Of a stretch of 64,000 bases of DNA, positions 46,577 to 57,810 are shown one piece after another (the stretch's first letter is position 1; every line of letters starts with the position of its first letter). Below the pieces are notes generated by a model. It did not search any database, had not been told where the DNA came from, and saw only the letters and a program-made list of their open reading frames with translations. The stretch spans positions 2,972,986 to 3,036,985 of the forward strand of contig NW_023504022.1 of assembly GCF_014529535.1 (NCBI RefSeq). Direction: 5' to 3'. Made by a program: the position numbers and the translations under genes. The DNA comes from Bradysia coprophila. Its lineage: Eukaryota > Arthropoda > Insecta > Diptera > Sciaridae.

Positions 46577-47010
46577 TAGAGATGAGCGGGCCGCCCGAAA
46601 TACATCGGCCCGACCCGACCCGGCCCGATCGGGTTCGGGTCCGGGTTTTGAAAATTCATTCGGGCCGGGTCGGGTCGGGCTTTGAAAACAAAAATTCGGG
46701 CCGGCCCGACTTAGAAATACAAATTTAAAGTAAGCCAATAAAAGCCTATAAAGCATGAAACACTAACTTATTTTATTATTTTACTTCGCGTATAAGATTA
46801 TTGCAAAGCTTTTATGCGTAGAAAATGATTTTTCATTAAATTTCTTATAGTAAAAAAAAGTCGGGTCACGTCGGGCCGATGATTTTTTCGGGTCGGGTTG
46901 GGTCGGGCCGCGAAGAGAAAAGTCTCGGGTCGGGTCGGGCTCGGGTTCAAAAAATTGGATCGGGCCGGGTCGGGTCGGGTATTGAAAAAACGTCGGCCCG
47001 CTCATCTCTA
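46577..47010. mobile_element. hAT-type MITE with GC-rich subterminal repeats
   Basis: Ends are TAGAGATGAGCGGGCCG and its inverse. A perfect 8-bp duplication, TAAAGCTC, is at 46569-46576 and 47011-47018. Both subterminal regions are made of CGGGTCGGG-type repeats, far above the local G+C content, with an AT-rich middle. The repeats probably served as transposase binding sites. Confidence 0.92.
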
Positions 47011-47018
47011 TAAAGCTC

Positions 47019-47324
47019 CATCTTTTTTCATAGGAACGTGGCGCGCTCTACAGTGCATCTCCAATACGTACTAGCATTAGTACTAGTCCATAGAAATATT
47101 CAACGGAATGCTGAAAGGGCTGAAACATAAGATGAGTACACAGTTCGTGAAAAATGCATGCAAAATCGACCGCTGCAAAATGCATGCAAAATATGACAGA
47201 AAATGTATGAGCCAAATGACAAATATTTAGCAAGCACAGTGTAAACATCAGGTTTACAGCGAGCTTGCAGATTTGGCAGATAACTCATACATTTTATGTC
47301 ATATTTTGCATGGGTCCATTTTTC
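47019..47324. repeat. left half of a palindromic element split by a later MITE
   Basis: TGAGTACACAGTTCGTGAAA and ATGCATGCAAAATATGAC arms have their mates after 47552. The next MITE has inserted into the right arm. Confidence 0.6.
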
Positions 47325-47551
47325 CAAGGTTCTGAAAGAACAGATTAAGACACTTACGAAGGCGGGTGAAACACAAATCTTGATAATTCATGTATAATGT
47401 TTGAAAAGTCAACTTGAAAACATTTTTTTTTTGTTAAGTTGAAATCGTCATATAAAATTTTCCAAACCTAGTTGGCGCTACAGGAAAAATTTTATCACAC
47501 CGCCTTCGTGATCAACTCGAAAGTGTCTTAACCTGTTCTTTCAGAACCTTG
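47325..47551. mobile_element. hAT-type MITE, CAAGGTTCTG family
   Basis: CAAGGTTCTGAAAGAACAG at the left and its inverse at the right. A perfect 8-bp duplication, CATTTTTC, is at 47317-47324 and 47552-47559. Diverged copies or ends of the same family are at 22440, 23190, 23250 and 53935. The first six bases equal those of the CAAGGTAAAT family, so the two may use one transposase. Confidence 0.9.
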
Positions 47552-47559
47552 CATTTTTC

Positions 47560-49367
47560 ATGCATCTTTCACGATGTGTACTAGCCTATAGCATAACGTG
47601 TCGACTCAAATATTTTATCGTAAAAAATGCAAGTAAATGCTTGCAAAATCAGAGTTTACGTCAAGGGTGAAAAATGTTGACAGATAATATATGAGCCAAA
47701 TGTCAAACTATTTTTCACACTTGATGTAAACTCTGATTTTGCAAGCATTTTTCATGTCTTTTCGAACTGTATACTCATCTTTTGATTCATACCGATTGGA
47801 TGAAAACTCTCGAAAATAGTGTGTGTCAATGTCAATATCTTGTGCCAAATTTCGCACTGGCACAATATATGAAGACGAAAGCCGTAGTGATGGCCATAGT
47901 TGCTCTCAACATCTCTTTTATTTATAGACAAAACGGAGCTTAAGTGCCCAAATGTTACCTTAATTAGATGGCATAATGGATACTTGATGGGATTAATGTT
48001 TATTGACTGTAATCGCTTCAATGAAGAAAAATACCCACGCTGTAATATATACCAATTTATTGGAGTATCTGCTGGTGGGTGAAATCGTTGTTAGTTTTTC
48101 GTGTTTTTTTTTTTGGTTCTTAAAATTTTTCCGATTTCTGTTTATCGCGGCACAAGCTAACCTTGCTCATCGCATTCGTGTTAATAGTAGATTGCAAGAA
48201 TAACAACTCTTCTTTTTTTATTGAAGTATAACAGTCAGAGGCAGTGATATTTCAGCATGAATCTGCTTCAGTTGATCACATCGATATAATATAGGGTAGA
48301 TAAGAGTGTAAGAATCTTATGTGTAACGTAACTTACGTTCAAAGAAAGCGCGCGGAATAAATCCATGCAGATATTTGAAAATCTTAATGTCCCCTTCCTT
48401 TTTGAATGTGCCTTTTAATGTCTCTTCTCTTTATTTTGCGTTGTGATTAAAAATTGTTGTCGTTGTGTGTGTGATATATATTTCCGAATTGTCGTTCTTC
48501 GTGTGTTACCTGGTCCATTTGCTGACGTTGGTTCCAATGTGTCTCTTGTGGTCGCGTCCCAAACAAGCATTTTCCGTTACTCCAGCTCTTCTCTATTGTT
48601 GAAATCAGTGTGTCGTGGAAACCGACTAGTACTGTTTTTGCAGCTCAATCCGTCAATACTGCTTTTGTTAACGTTACCGAAGGGCTACCGAAATGCGAAA
48701 CGTGTTATTGTCTAGCAACGTACCAATGAACTAAGATGGAAGTACCGTTAACCAAGCAATTGATTCTTTTACTATTAAAGCGTTGAATCTCCAACTGAAA
48801 ATTTTCATCAAAAAATCATTACGTAGACAGTCGCACACTGTGTTTATTTGTTGAGCTTATTTATTTCAATGAATCAAAGTCACAACATCAGCATCACTGT
48901 TGATTAGGTTGAATAAAACATTTCATGAAGTAATTTGTTTACTAATTGATAAAACTGGTTTCACATACTCGTAAGAATTCCGTTTAACTTCAGAGCGCAT
49001 ATAAACTAACACAGATCGTTTATTGGCACTGTGAGTACTATCATTGGCATGTAAATGATTGTGAGTTCACACAAGCTAGTTTCTCAGCTTGTGCATATTG
49101 ACTTGTCTGGAGCATTTGGTCTTGAGAAGTCATTTGCCAATTTGGTGTAGACCAGACTAATTGGTGTAAATCAACACACTCTGTACAGTTCAAAATATCC
49201 CAATTCATACTTGATGTCTAACATTGTCAACTTTTCACAGACAGCAAGCAATATAATTACTGAATCTTTCGATCAAAGGTGGATGGATCAACAGATGGAT
49301 GAAAACAAAAATCTTTTACTTCATTATTTTCAACATTTTCCAAATTTTTATTTTCTGAATTTTTCGA
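47560..49367. other. non-coding, MITE remnants
   Basis: A palindromic element at about 47620-47775 (AATGCTTGCAAAATCAGAGT and mate). A GC-richer stretch at 48430-48720 has open frames on both strands but no recognisable protein. The downstream part presumably includes the 3' end of the MBF2 gene transcript. Confidence 0.4.
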
Positions 49368-49814
49368 TCATCTGGATCCATAGAAGTAAACCACTGAATC
49401 TAATGGACATCCTCGTTCGGAGGTTACCTCGATTTTCGCATTCGGATAGTAGAGTCCACCTTCTACAATTTCGACAAATGGTTCACCACACCCGGTTTCC
49501 TCCTTATCCACTAAATTAACATGTTCGATTCCCCGAAGGATCCGATAGACTGGTTTACTCTTGTCGTCAGGATGCGTCTGTTAAAACAAGCAAATTGTCT
49601 TAATTTGTTTCCGTACGTGCGACACATAACATACCACCGGATATTCAATAGTCGCGGAACGTGTGAAAAATGGAATTCGACTTTTGGTCACTCGATCCTG
49701 GAACAAATATTGACCGGAAATGTTTCCCCATGTTGGAGTTCTACTTTCGAATTTTCCACATCCAATTAAACTAAAAACCACTCCAAGCACACAAAATACG
49801 TGCAACAAGCTCAT
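49368..49814 (-). CDS. MBF2-family secreted protein (two exons)
   Basis: Exon 1 is 49814-49635 and exon 2 is 49577-49368, joined in phase 0 (GTG|GTATGT, TTTTAACAG), encoding 129 residues. A signal peptide, SLLHVFCVLGVVFSLIGC, is followed by the family core: FTRSATIEYPV then THPDD, YRILRGIEHVNLVD, the GCGEPFVEIVEGGLYYPN segment and a closing VEVT-like strand with VVYFYGS. Insect proteins annotated as transcription activator MBF2 or salivary secreted peptide share this order and length; their role is mostly extracellular and poorly known. Cysteines in GCGE and RGCPL may pair. The annotation 'transcription activator' should not be taken at face value given the signal peptide. Confidence 0.85.
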
Positions 49815-52216
49815 GTTGTGACTAAATTCCCAACAAAATATCAGTTGAAAAATGTTTTGCCACACAAAATTACAGACAACATAACAGAGAAAACTTAAGC
49901 AGAACCGACTCCCGTTCGATGTGTAGCTGCGAACGTTGATTACTGATAAACAAATATATGAGAAAGTATCAATGAACGAACCAAGTTGGAATAAAAGTCA
50001 AATAGCCTTTGTCAACAGTTTGTGCTCGTAGCTCGCTTTTATCAAGCACGATCCACTGAAAATTCTCTGTCGTTCACTGTCATGATGGCACTGCACGGTG
50101 AGCTTGTCTTTTATTTACCCCTGAAATTATGCAAAATTACTGAAAATACTTTTTGAGAAAAAATGCACATCATCCGCGTATAACGCAGCCTTGAAAATTC
50201 GCAGCGCCCTAGTAGAATGACTTTGTTTCATAAAAGATGTTTGAATATCATTATTGGTATCGTTGCAAAGCTTAGACCTCAGGCTAAACAGCAACTATAT
50301 TTTTGTGATCGAAAGAGTCCCACTACAGTAGGGTGCAAACAGTCTTTGAAGCTTCCCGCAGGTCCCAAAATAACGAAAAATCGACCTCATCGATCCCATC
50401 GAAATATTTTGCTTTTATTCTTACTCGTGGTACTGCGCTCTACAAAAACCACTAAAAACTTTTCTTGTTCACGAGAGGTCGAATAATTTTTTTTTTCAAG
50501 TTCACCGTGACTGATATAACTCAGTGAAAATCTGCACATTCGCCTTAAATTTGCGTTCTATTTTTTTGTGCCCCAACTTCACTGCATGACTGACATTTCA
50601 TGGATGTTTTACCAGAGTGAAGTTATATCAACTGAAAATAGAGCGCAAAGAATGAAGTACTGAAAGAAATTCTGACGGCCAGCCTGTAGAGTTTTCCTAT
50701 AATGTGTCCAACATGGACTTTTTTCAACCAAGGCTTATTCAACATTTCAAACGTTAGTTTAATCAGTATTTATCACCAATATTATCTTTAAGCAATCTGT
50801 CAGTACGATGTGTTCTCGGCTTACAAAGCTACGATATAAACGTCAATTCAACACTTTTTTTATTCAAAGTTTTCTGAATAAATTCATGTGAAATCTTTTA
50901 CTTCAATTGTTACTTTTAACATACATGTTAACCACATTAACCACGAAACATCGCTCATTGTAGCCGTCACTGCGACGGATTGCTTTAAAAGCTAACGCCC
51001 GGATCTACTGATTCTAATTTACATAAACCAGAGAAATTTTCAAATTTTTAATTAAACAACACCAAAACAAAGGAAGAGTTTAATCGAAAACATCATTGAA
51101 CGGAGAATTATGGTGCCGTTGTCATAACTCCCCCACAAAATAAATTACATTTTGATGATACTACTTCCTTTGCGATCGTATCGAACTCGTTACAATAATA
51201 TACATAAATAATCCCGACTTGATTGAAAAGCTTCTCGATTTTTATTTTTTTACGTTTTTTCGTGCGTTTCTTCTTTCCAGATAACTCAATTTCCTTTTGT
51301 GAGCATACACACACTATCCATTCTTCTTCCATTTAGCTTATTTTGATTAGACACATTGTGTTTGCAGGGTTAAATTCGCTCTATCTGATATTCCCCATCT
51401 ATCGAAATATTTCGGATTATAGCGACACGAAATGAATATACCGCTACCTCTAATATACAATACAATGTACTGCTCACTGGAGCCAGTCAGTGTATATGGA
51501 TAAACAAAAATATTTGAGTTGATTTCTGAGGTGTTTGCTTAACGTTTGTATTACAACATTTGTATATGGCTAGAGATATGCATGAAATCGCTTTTGTCAG
51601 AGTAATTGGGTATTAAAGGATTTATTATGGTAATAAAACATCAGATGGATCACTGATGGCATGTAACAAACTACATTAACTAAAAGAGTAGAGGCCTCGG
51701 AGAAAGAGGATTTCTTGTTGACTTTTGCTTGTTAGTCAGAGTCACAGTAATTTAATTGCGATTATGTATCCAGACAGGAGGAATTTACTGGGATCACAGT
51801 TAAGTGTATGATAATAAGGATGTCTTGTGTGTTATTATTTACGTAATAATTGAAATTTTACGCGACGTGAGATCTGCCATTAGTTCTACCACATTAACGA
51901 GAGCTACCGCATCATTACTCTTATTAATTACGAATTCGGATGGTGCTTTGTATAGGATGAGTATTGAACTCGTTAAAAATCTCTGAAAAGTGCTTCAAAA
52001 ATAGACCAATGGTCAAATCCATGTGATTTGGGAATTGGTGGTGCAGGAACGGCGGTTTTGAGAGTATTCCCGGTGTCCTACGACTTTCTTTTCTTTGAAA
52101 ATGTTTTCGGAGATCCTCGATTCAGAAACATAAGCTTTTGATCTTATTTTCTAGCTTCTGTACTTCCTAGATAGCTAGCCGTTCCCCACATCACAACACC
52201 ATTGAATTGCCCCAAT
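49815..52216. other. 2.4 kb non-coding, no gene seen
   Basis: The proximal part holds the MBF2 gene promoter. A weak inverted repeat lies at 50500-50655 (GAAGTTATATCA and mate). The remaining open frames are short and compositionally random. Confidence 0.4.
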
Positions 52217-52377
52217 CAACGCACTGCAAGCATGAGTGGTACTTCAAATAGGGTACTGAAACTGGACAGTGTATCGAACAAATTTTGGCACTGTAAAAAA
52301 ATTGGAACATTTTTTCATACAAAATAGTAATCTATTCGGCAGCTGTCATTGAAAGCACTTTTACTTGAAGTGCGTTG
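52217..52377. mobile_element. MITE, CAACGCACTTC family, copy 2
   Basis: CAACGCACTGCAAGCATGAG and an inverted CTTGAAGTGCGTTG. The flanks CCCCAAT (52210-52216) and CCCTAAT (52378-52384) match at six of seven positions. Confidence 0.8.
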
Positions 52378-52532
52378 CCCTAATGCAAAATGATTGACAA
52401 ATTTTCACATTAAATGTATGAGCATCTGTCAAAAAGTTTTCTAGCTTGATGTAAACCTGATGTAAACTCTTATTCATTTCAGTCATTTTTAATGCATTTT
52501 GCACGGTCTCACGAACTGCGTTTGTAGTGAAT
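52378..52532. repeat. palindromic MITE remnant
   Basis: TGCAAAATGATTGAC and GTAAACTC-type arms match the family at 47620-47775 and 28820-29092. The TIR element at 52541 inserted next to it. Confidence 0.5.
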
Positions 52533-52540
52533 GTAAAATT

Positions 52541-52812
52541 CAAGGTAAATACAGTGTGAAGGTAATGCCATATTATAACCGAATCAGATGTGCGGTGGCA
52601 CGAAAGTTCGATACAAGCGCCATCTCATCGCCTTCGTTGAAAGCAAAAAATGGAATGGAAAGTCGGGCCATCTGTTGTGAGATAGTGAAAATATTTTTGT
52701 GAAATACAAGTAAATCGTAGTCAACTATTTTAAAGAAAGATGTCATTGGCATCGAACTTATGTGCTAGGCCGCGCGTCTGAATGGCATTACCTCCTCACT
52801 ATATTTACCTTG
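52541..52812. mobile_element. hAT-type MITE, CAAGGTAAAT family, copy 4
   Basis: CAAGGTAAATACAGTG and CTATATTTACCTTG ends, with a perfect 8-bp duplication, GTAAAATT, at 52533-52540 and 52813-52820. It also shares the internal GCATCGAACTTATGTGCTAG motif with the other copies. Confidence 0.92.
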
Positions 52813-53480
52813 GTAAAATTTAGAATTTTTTCATAGATCCGCCTACTCAAAAGGAACTGTATTATGTGAAAGAAAAGTTTTACCTCTCAATAGAACAAAC
52901 TGACAAATTAAAATGAAAAATCATTTATTTGAATGTGTGGGTGACAGCTCCGTGTAGAGACAGTACACTGGACTCCTAATGTCAAAAGTAAAGGGACTCA
53001 TAATGTCAAAAGCAAAGCAAAGTTGACGTTTTCGTGTTAGTTGTGTGTGTGATATAATTTTTCAATGAATTTCGATCATAATTCCTCTAGGTAGTCTACC
53101 TCTATGGTTTGATGTCTGAAAAATAAAAAAAAAGAAAGAAGATAGCATCGTGGCCTCTGTTGTCAAAACAGAATAGGTGAAGTATATTTAGCGTTTTGTA
53201 GTTATTTACATAACTAGGGATAAAAAATTGAACAATATAGTGTTCGTGTGAATTTTGTTGATCCGAGGCGAAGCCGAAGTCAGTAAACACACGGTTTCTA
53301 TCCCGAGTTATATAATTGATTGTACTAGCTGTGGGCGTCGAAAGTAGTCCTTGAAACATGTAAAGTACGCTGCACGAAGTATGTAGCAATGCTACATTGT
53401 AGCATGCAAAGTAATATTTTAAATTGTAAGGTCGGGTCGCAAAAATCATTCTTTTTGACTAAAAATTTCTTTCTTTTTTT
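52813..53480. other. non-coding
   Basis: Contains ATCCGAGGCGAAGCCGA (53260), part of a family of small repeats recurring at 24900, 61365 and 62920. Confidence 0.4.
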
Positions 53481-53485
53481 TCCAG

Positions 53486-53648
53486 TGATCAACAACGGTG
53501 TCAAGCTGTTGTTTTGTGGTTGTATTTTACTTGAACGGGGGTCCGACAATAACAATACGGAGGGCCTCAGGAGTGCGTTAGCCCGTCTAAGACATCGAAC
53601 GGGCCCCTCACTCCCAAACCCGTCCAATACCAATAGTCCCCAAGGTGT
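53486..53648 (+). CDS. candidate internal exon of an unknown gene
   Basis: A pyrimidine-rich tract ending in TTTTCCAG is followed by an open frame of higher G+C content than its surroundings, and then a CAAGGT|GTAAGT donor. Translation gives INNGVKLLFCGCILLERGSD, then a Leu/Arg stretch (EGLRSALARLRHR) and a Pro/Ser/Asn end (PSLPNPSNTNSPQG). No family was recognised and no partner exons were established; 42754 and 46245 are weak candidates on the same strand. Confidence 0.35.
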
Positions 53649-55582
53649 AAGTATTTAAAAAAAATTGGAGAAGAAACATGTGGTTGAAAGGTTATTAAAG
53701 CAATTACAGTCCCCAGTGGCATTACACTTTATCACGTTACATGGAACGATTCTTTTGTTATTTCAAATATTTTAAAATGGAGCAATAGAACAACCAATGT
53801 AGATGCTCTGAAAACGTTAAACGTTTTGAAACATTAAGGTAATTGACCGTGATTTGTGGGCGAAAGAGCTGGCGGTTTGAAATCAACTATCTAACATCGT
53901 TTTTATTTCACAAATTCCCTAGCTCAAATCTCAAATCAACTCGAAACTGTCTTAACGTGTTCTTTCAGAACTTTGATCGAAGCACAGAGTCATAACCTCA
54001 ACGTGTCTTTCTGAACATTTCGTCAACAATTATTTTTTGGTTATGTCTCAATCGATTGCGTTTTGACAGCTGAAACAACCTTCGAACAGACCTATATGAG
54101 CGTTGAAGTATAAGCTATTTTTAAAAAGAAGTGGTTTTAACAGACGTCTGTCAAAAGCAATGTTTCTAAGAGTTCACCTAGATAATAGACAATTTTGAGA
54201 ATAACAAGAGCTCCACTTTTACTAAATTAAAACGATCCCAACGCTCCCAACGCCCACTTTTAAAAATTGTTGAAACGAGAAATGTTAGACTTATCGAAAA
54301 TTGAATATACCATCGCACGCACTCATTCATGAATGGAAGGCTCTGCTAATAGTTATCTATAATTGATTACCAAAATCAAACAATCAAATTAATCGAGCGT
54401 ACCATTCGGTTTATTTATAAATGTTGGTCTGTTGTAGCAAGAGAACAGCAGCCTTTAAACAGTAAACACTTGATTTGATAAACCAGAAATGTAAATTGCT
54501 TTTAGTTTAATGATCGAAAACAATCGCTCGTCAATTATACCACTCGAATTGCCAAATAAAATTTGTAAATAAATAAATTTGCCCAATCCATTCCCATCTC
54601 CACAGACACCGCTCCATATTGATTTATGGTGAATTCGATTGTTTGCCGTGGTGTGGTGTAACGGATGGCATGTGTGAAAAGCTTAAATGAAATTGGGGTA
54701 ATTCGAGATGATGAAATATTACTGAATGACGAACATTTCGGTGGGGTTTGTGGGTGGTGGGTGCACTTAACACCCGGAGTACGTTTATCCATATCTTGTA
54801 GACGAGCATCGGATAATTTACACATCACAAAAAGCTTTTTCTTCTCGAACATGTGTACCAAACTCTTCAGCCATTTAGTAAATGATTGATTGCCGGTTTA
54901 TTTTAAAGCTTTCCACGTCTCGATGACGGTAAACATTCAAGCATAAAACATTATAATGCTACATCAATTTGTGTGTTCAACACATCAAACGCGACGCGTC
55001 GACCAAATAGGTACCAAATGAAATGAAAGACTAGTAAAACGGACGACGATACCAATTAGAAAATTACAATCCAAAAGTTTTATTAATTGGAAATGGAAAA
55101 ATAGACGACACTACCACATAATGCTAGCCATTTAGGATATCTGATCGGAAATCGAGCTTTTAAGTAAATTAAAGTCAAATTACCAGTGCAAGTATACGAA
55201 AGAAAATTTCGACTCAAATGGTACTTTTCTTGCACTCAGTGCCAATACTCTCATGTCTTCTCTCATGTGGACTGGCTAATGGGACTGCAGTGTGTTAACA
55301 GTGACTTCGTAATATTTACTTCAATCTACTTCAGCGAAATATTTTCGTATTACTAGTATTGCTGCCCCAGTGAACTGCGTTTGGTGTTCTGCACTGAACG
55401 CAGTCACCGTCAAAACGAAAAACAACTGTCATACTGTCAACAAGCTTAGACAGCTACGTGAACAATCTGAGACTCGCTGTGAGTGTTGATCGTATGATCG
55501 TAATTTAAAAAGTTTTTCCAACTCTGATATATTATTCGGTCCATTTTGTGTCCAGGGAACAAAAAGACATTTGCGAAAAAAA
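53649..55582. other. 1.9 kb non-coding
   Basis: Holds a CAAGGTTCTG-family end near 53935-53975 (GTTCTTTCAGAACTTTGATC). Otherwise AT-rich with no recognised gene. Confidence 0.4.
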
Positions 55583-57810
55583 ATGGATGAGAACTTGGAC
55601 CACAAATTGATGGGATGTGATGATATTAAAGTGAAATATGAACCTCCGCTTGGAGATGATTACTACCAATGCCCGTAAGGAGAACGATTCTTTGTCCGGT
55701 TCCTGCAAATCAAGTGGACAAATCGGAAATCACTATCGAAGACACCAAACCAGTGTCGGTCTCATGTATAGGGAATTCGTCCGAGAATAGATGTTACAAA
55801 TGTTACAAACAATTTTTAAGCACCAGTCGAGGTTGAAAGAGCATATAATGCGTGTCCACACCGGAGAAAAGTTATTCGAATGCAGCGAGTGTAATAAAAA
55901 ATTCGGAACCAACGCGGATCTGAGACGACATGGATTCGTCCATACGCAAGAAAGAGTTGTTAAATGCCTCAGATGTCCAAAGAAATTCGCTCCTCCGCGC
56001 AAAAGTCCATCCTTCATACACACAAAAAAGTAACATTCTCCGCGCAAAAGTCCATGCTTCATACACACACAAAAACAATTCGCTCCTCCGCGCAAAAGTC
56101 CATCGACTTTATACACAAAACGTTCCTCCGCACAAAAGTCCATCCTTCATTATACACAAAATGTTGCAAAAGCCCATCGTCCATAAATTTCCATCTTGCA
56201 TCTTCCATGTTACTTTTTTTTGCGTATGAAGCATGGACTTTTGCGCGGAGGATACAATTGTGTGTGAGAAAAGTCTATATAAGCCGGTTGCAATATGTAT
56301 CTGTACTGTAGTTACTCGTTGACTACAGCCCAATAAACTGCTAAAAAAATTGTTTTCCGTAAATTCAAAGAGTTGTGACAGAGAAAGTTGTGACCACAAC
56401 GTATTTAAAAGACATTGCGAGTCTTGCCGGACCAAAAAATACCTTGAACAAGCCTTTAAGTATTCGAAGGCATAAGAACCAAAGTCGATCTGCACACCGT
56501 ATGCACATCTGATCAATTTGATTGTAATTGCAAATGAAACTTGATGACCAAACGCAGACGGCAAACATTGAATTTTGATCGTGTAGTTTGCTTCCATTAC
56601 ACGTCAAGAGTCAAGAGTTGCACGGTTTGCAGAAGAAAGAAGAAAATTGAAGCCGTTTTTAAAAGATCCAAGTATGTGGTGGAAGCATGGATTACATCGT
56701 CCAAAAAAAGAGAGTCGATCTTACATACCATCTGCCAGTCGATGAATTTATAAACCTTTAATTGAAATCCAGAAACGAAAGATCCAAACCTATTAACTAG
56801 TCATGATGTTTGTGTTAGACCCATAATGTTAGACGAATAACTTAACAGGAGGGTATACCACGAATTTGTAAATGTTATTTTTTTCCTCGGAGCTGAGCAC
56901 ACCCTGAAAATCGAGTCTAGCTACGGTCCTGGAATGCAGCGAGTGTGATAGAAAATGCGGAACCACCTCGGACCTGAAACGACATAAGCTCGTTCATTCG
57001 GAAGACAGGTTCATCGAATGCAGCAAATGTTCAAAGAAATTCATAAGGATAAGTCGGGACTCAGGCAGCACATGACATTTCACACGGAAGAAATATCTTT
57101 CGAATGCTACGAATGTTCAAAGAAATTCAATGTTCGAAAAAATTCAAGTTGCTAAGACTACTGAAAGAACATATGAAAATCCATGCTAAAGAAAGATTAT
57201 TCGTCTGCCAGGAATGTCCTTCGAGATTCAAAACTGTCAGGACCCTGAGACTTCACAAACGAAGAATGCATAACGACAACGACAATAGACCATTATTTCA
57301 ATGCAAAAAATGCACGAAAAATTTTAAAACCAGTTCAGGCCTTACGCGTCACATGTTCGTTCACACAGATGACAAACGTTTCGAATGTGAATTGTGTTCC
57401 AAAAAGCTAAGGAAAAACTGAAAAATCACTTGAACACGTGCAAAAAAGATTTTACATTCAAATGTACCGAATGTTTGACCAAATTCAAATCAAGAAACGG
57501 GTTAACATTCCACGTACGGAAAAAACATTTGAATCTCCATTCGAATGCTAAAAAGTCTTCAGTATGCAAAGAATGTGGCAAGAAATTTTGGACCCGTGGA
57601 GAGCTGAGTTCACATATTATGGTGATACATACGAAAAGCACTGTGAAACGACATATGGGAAGCCTTTCGGGCAGTTTATTCGAATTTGATTGCTGCTACC
57701 AACGTGGCAGAACCAAAATCGAATTAATCAGGCACATGAAAATGCACAAATGCACACATGTTCAGTTGCAATTAAAAAATCACGAAATAATAATTAACCT
57801 TAAAATTTGA
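55583..57810 (+). pseudogene. decaying C2H2 zinc-finger gene(s)
   Basis: From the ATG at 55583 (MDENLDHKLMGCDD) the reading frame is lost and regained several times. Recognisable fingers: CYKCYKQF then (frame change) HQSRLKEHIMRVHTGEKLF, ECSECNKKFGTNADLRRH, ECSECDRKCGTTSDLKRH, CSKCSKKF, FVCQECPSRFKTVRTLRLH, FQCKKCTKNFKTSSGLTRH, a shortened ECELCSKK, CTECLTKFKSRNGLTFH, and CKECGKKFWTRGELSSH. Frame changes lie near 55805, 57045, 57120 and 57415. Between 56005 and 56160 the sequence degenerates into a repeat. Two related Cys/Lys segments (CESCRTKKYLEQAFKYSK near 56425, CTVCRRKKKIEAVFKRSK near 56615) may be remnants of N-terminal parts. The intact ancestor would be a DNA-binding transcription factor with ten or so fingers. 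It could be one gene or two tandem copies; long introns or sequencing errors could account for some breaks. Confidence 0.7.
56005..56160 (+). repeat. CCGCGCAAAAGTCCAT tandem repeat with a distant inverted copy
   Basis: Four imperfect units of about 40 bases, each with CCGCGCAAAAGTCCAT then CTTCATACACACAAAA. The first unit encodes part of a finger linker (FAPPRKSPSFIHTKK). An inverted single copy lies at 56215-56253 (GAAGCATGGACTTTTGCGCG), so a transcript could fold back here. Confidence 0.75.

Noticed and set aside
46577-47010. CpG-island-like promoter
   Set aside because: The G+C rise is explained by subterminal repeats of a MITE with an exact 8-bp target duplication.
49211-49769. Plus-strand frames opposite the MBF2 gene
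   Set aside because: Antisense shadows; the minus strand has signal peptide, splice sites and family motifs.
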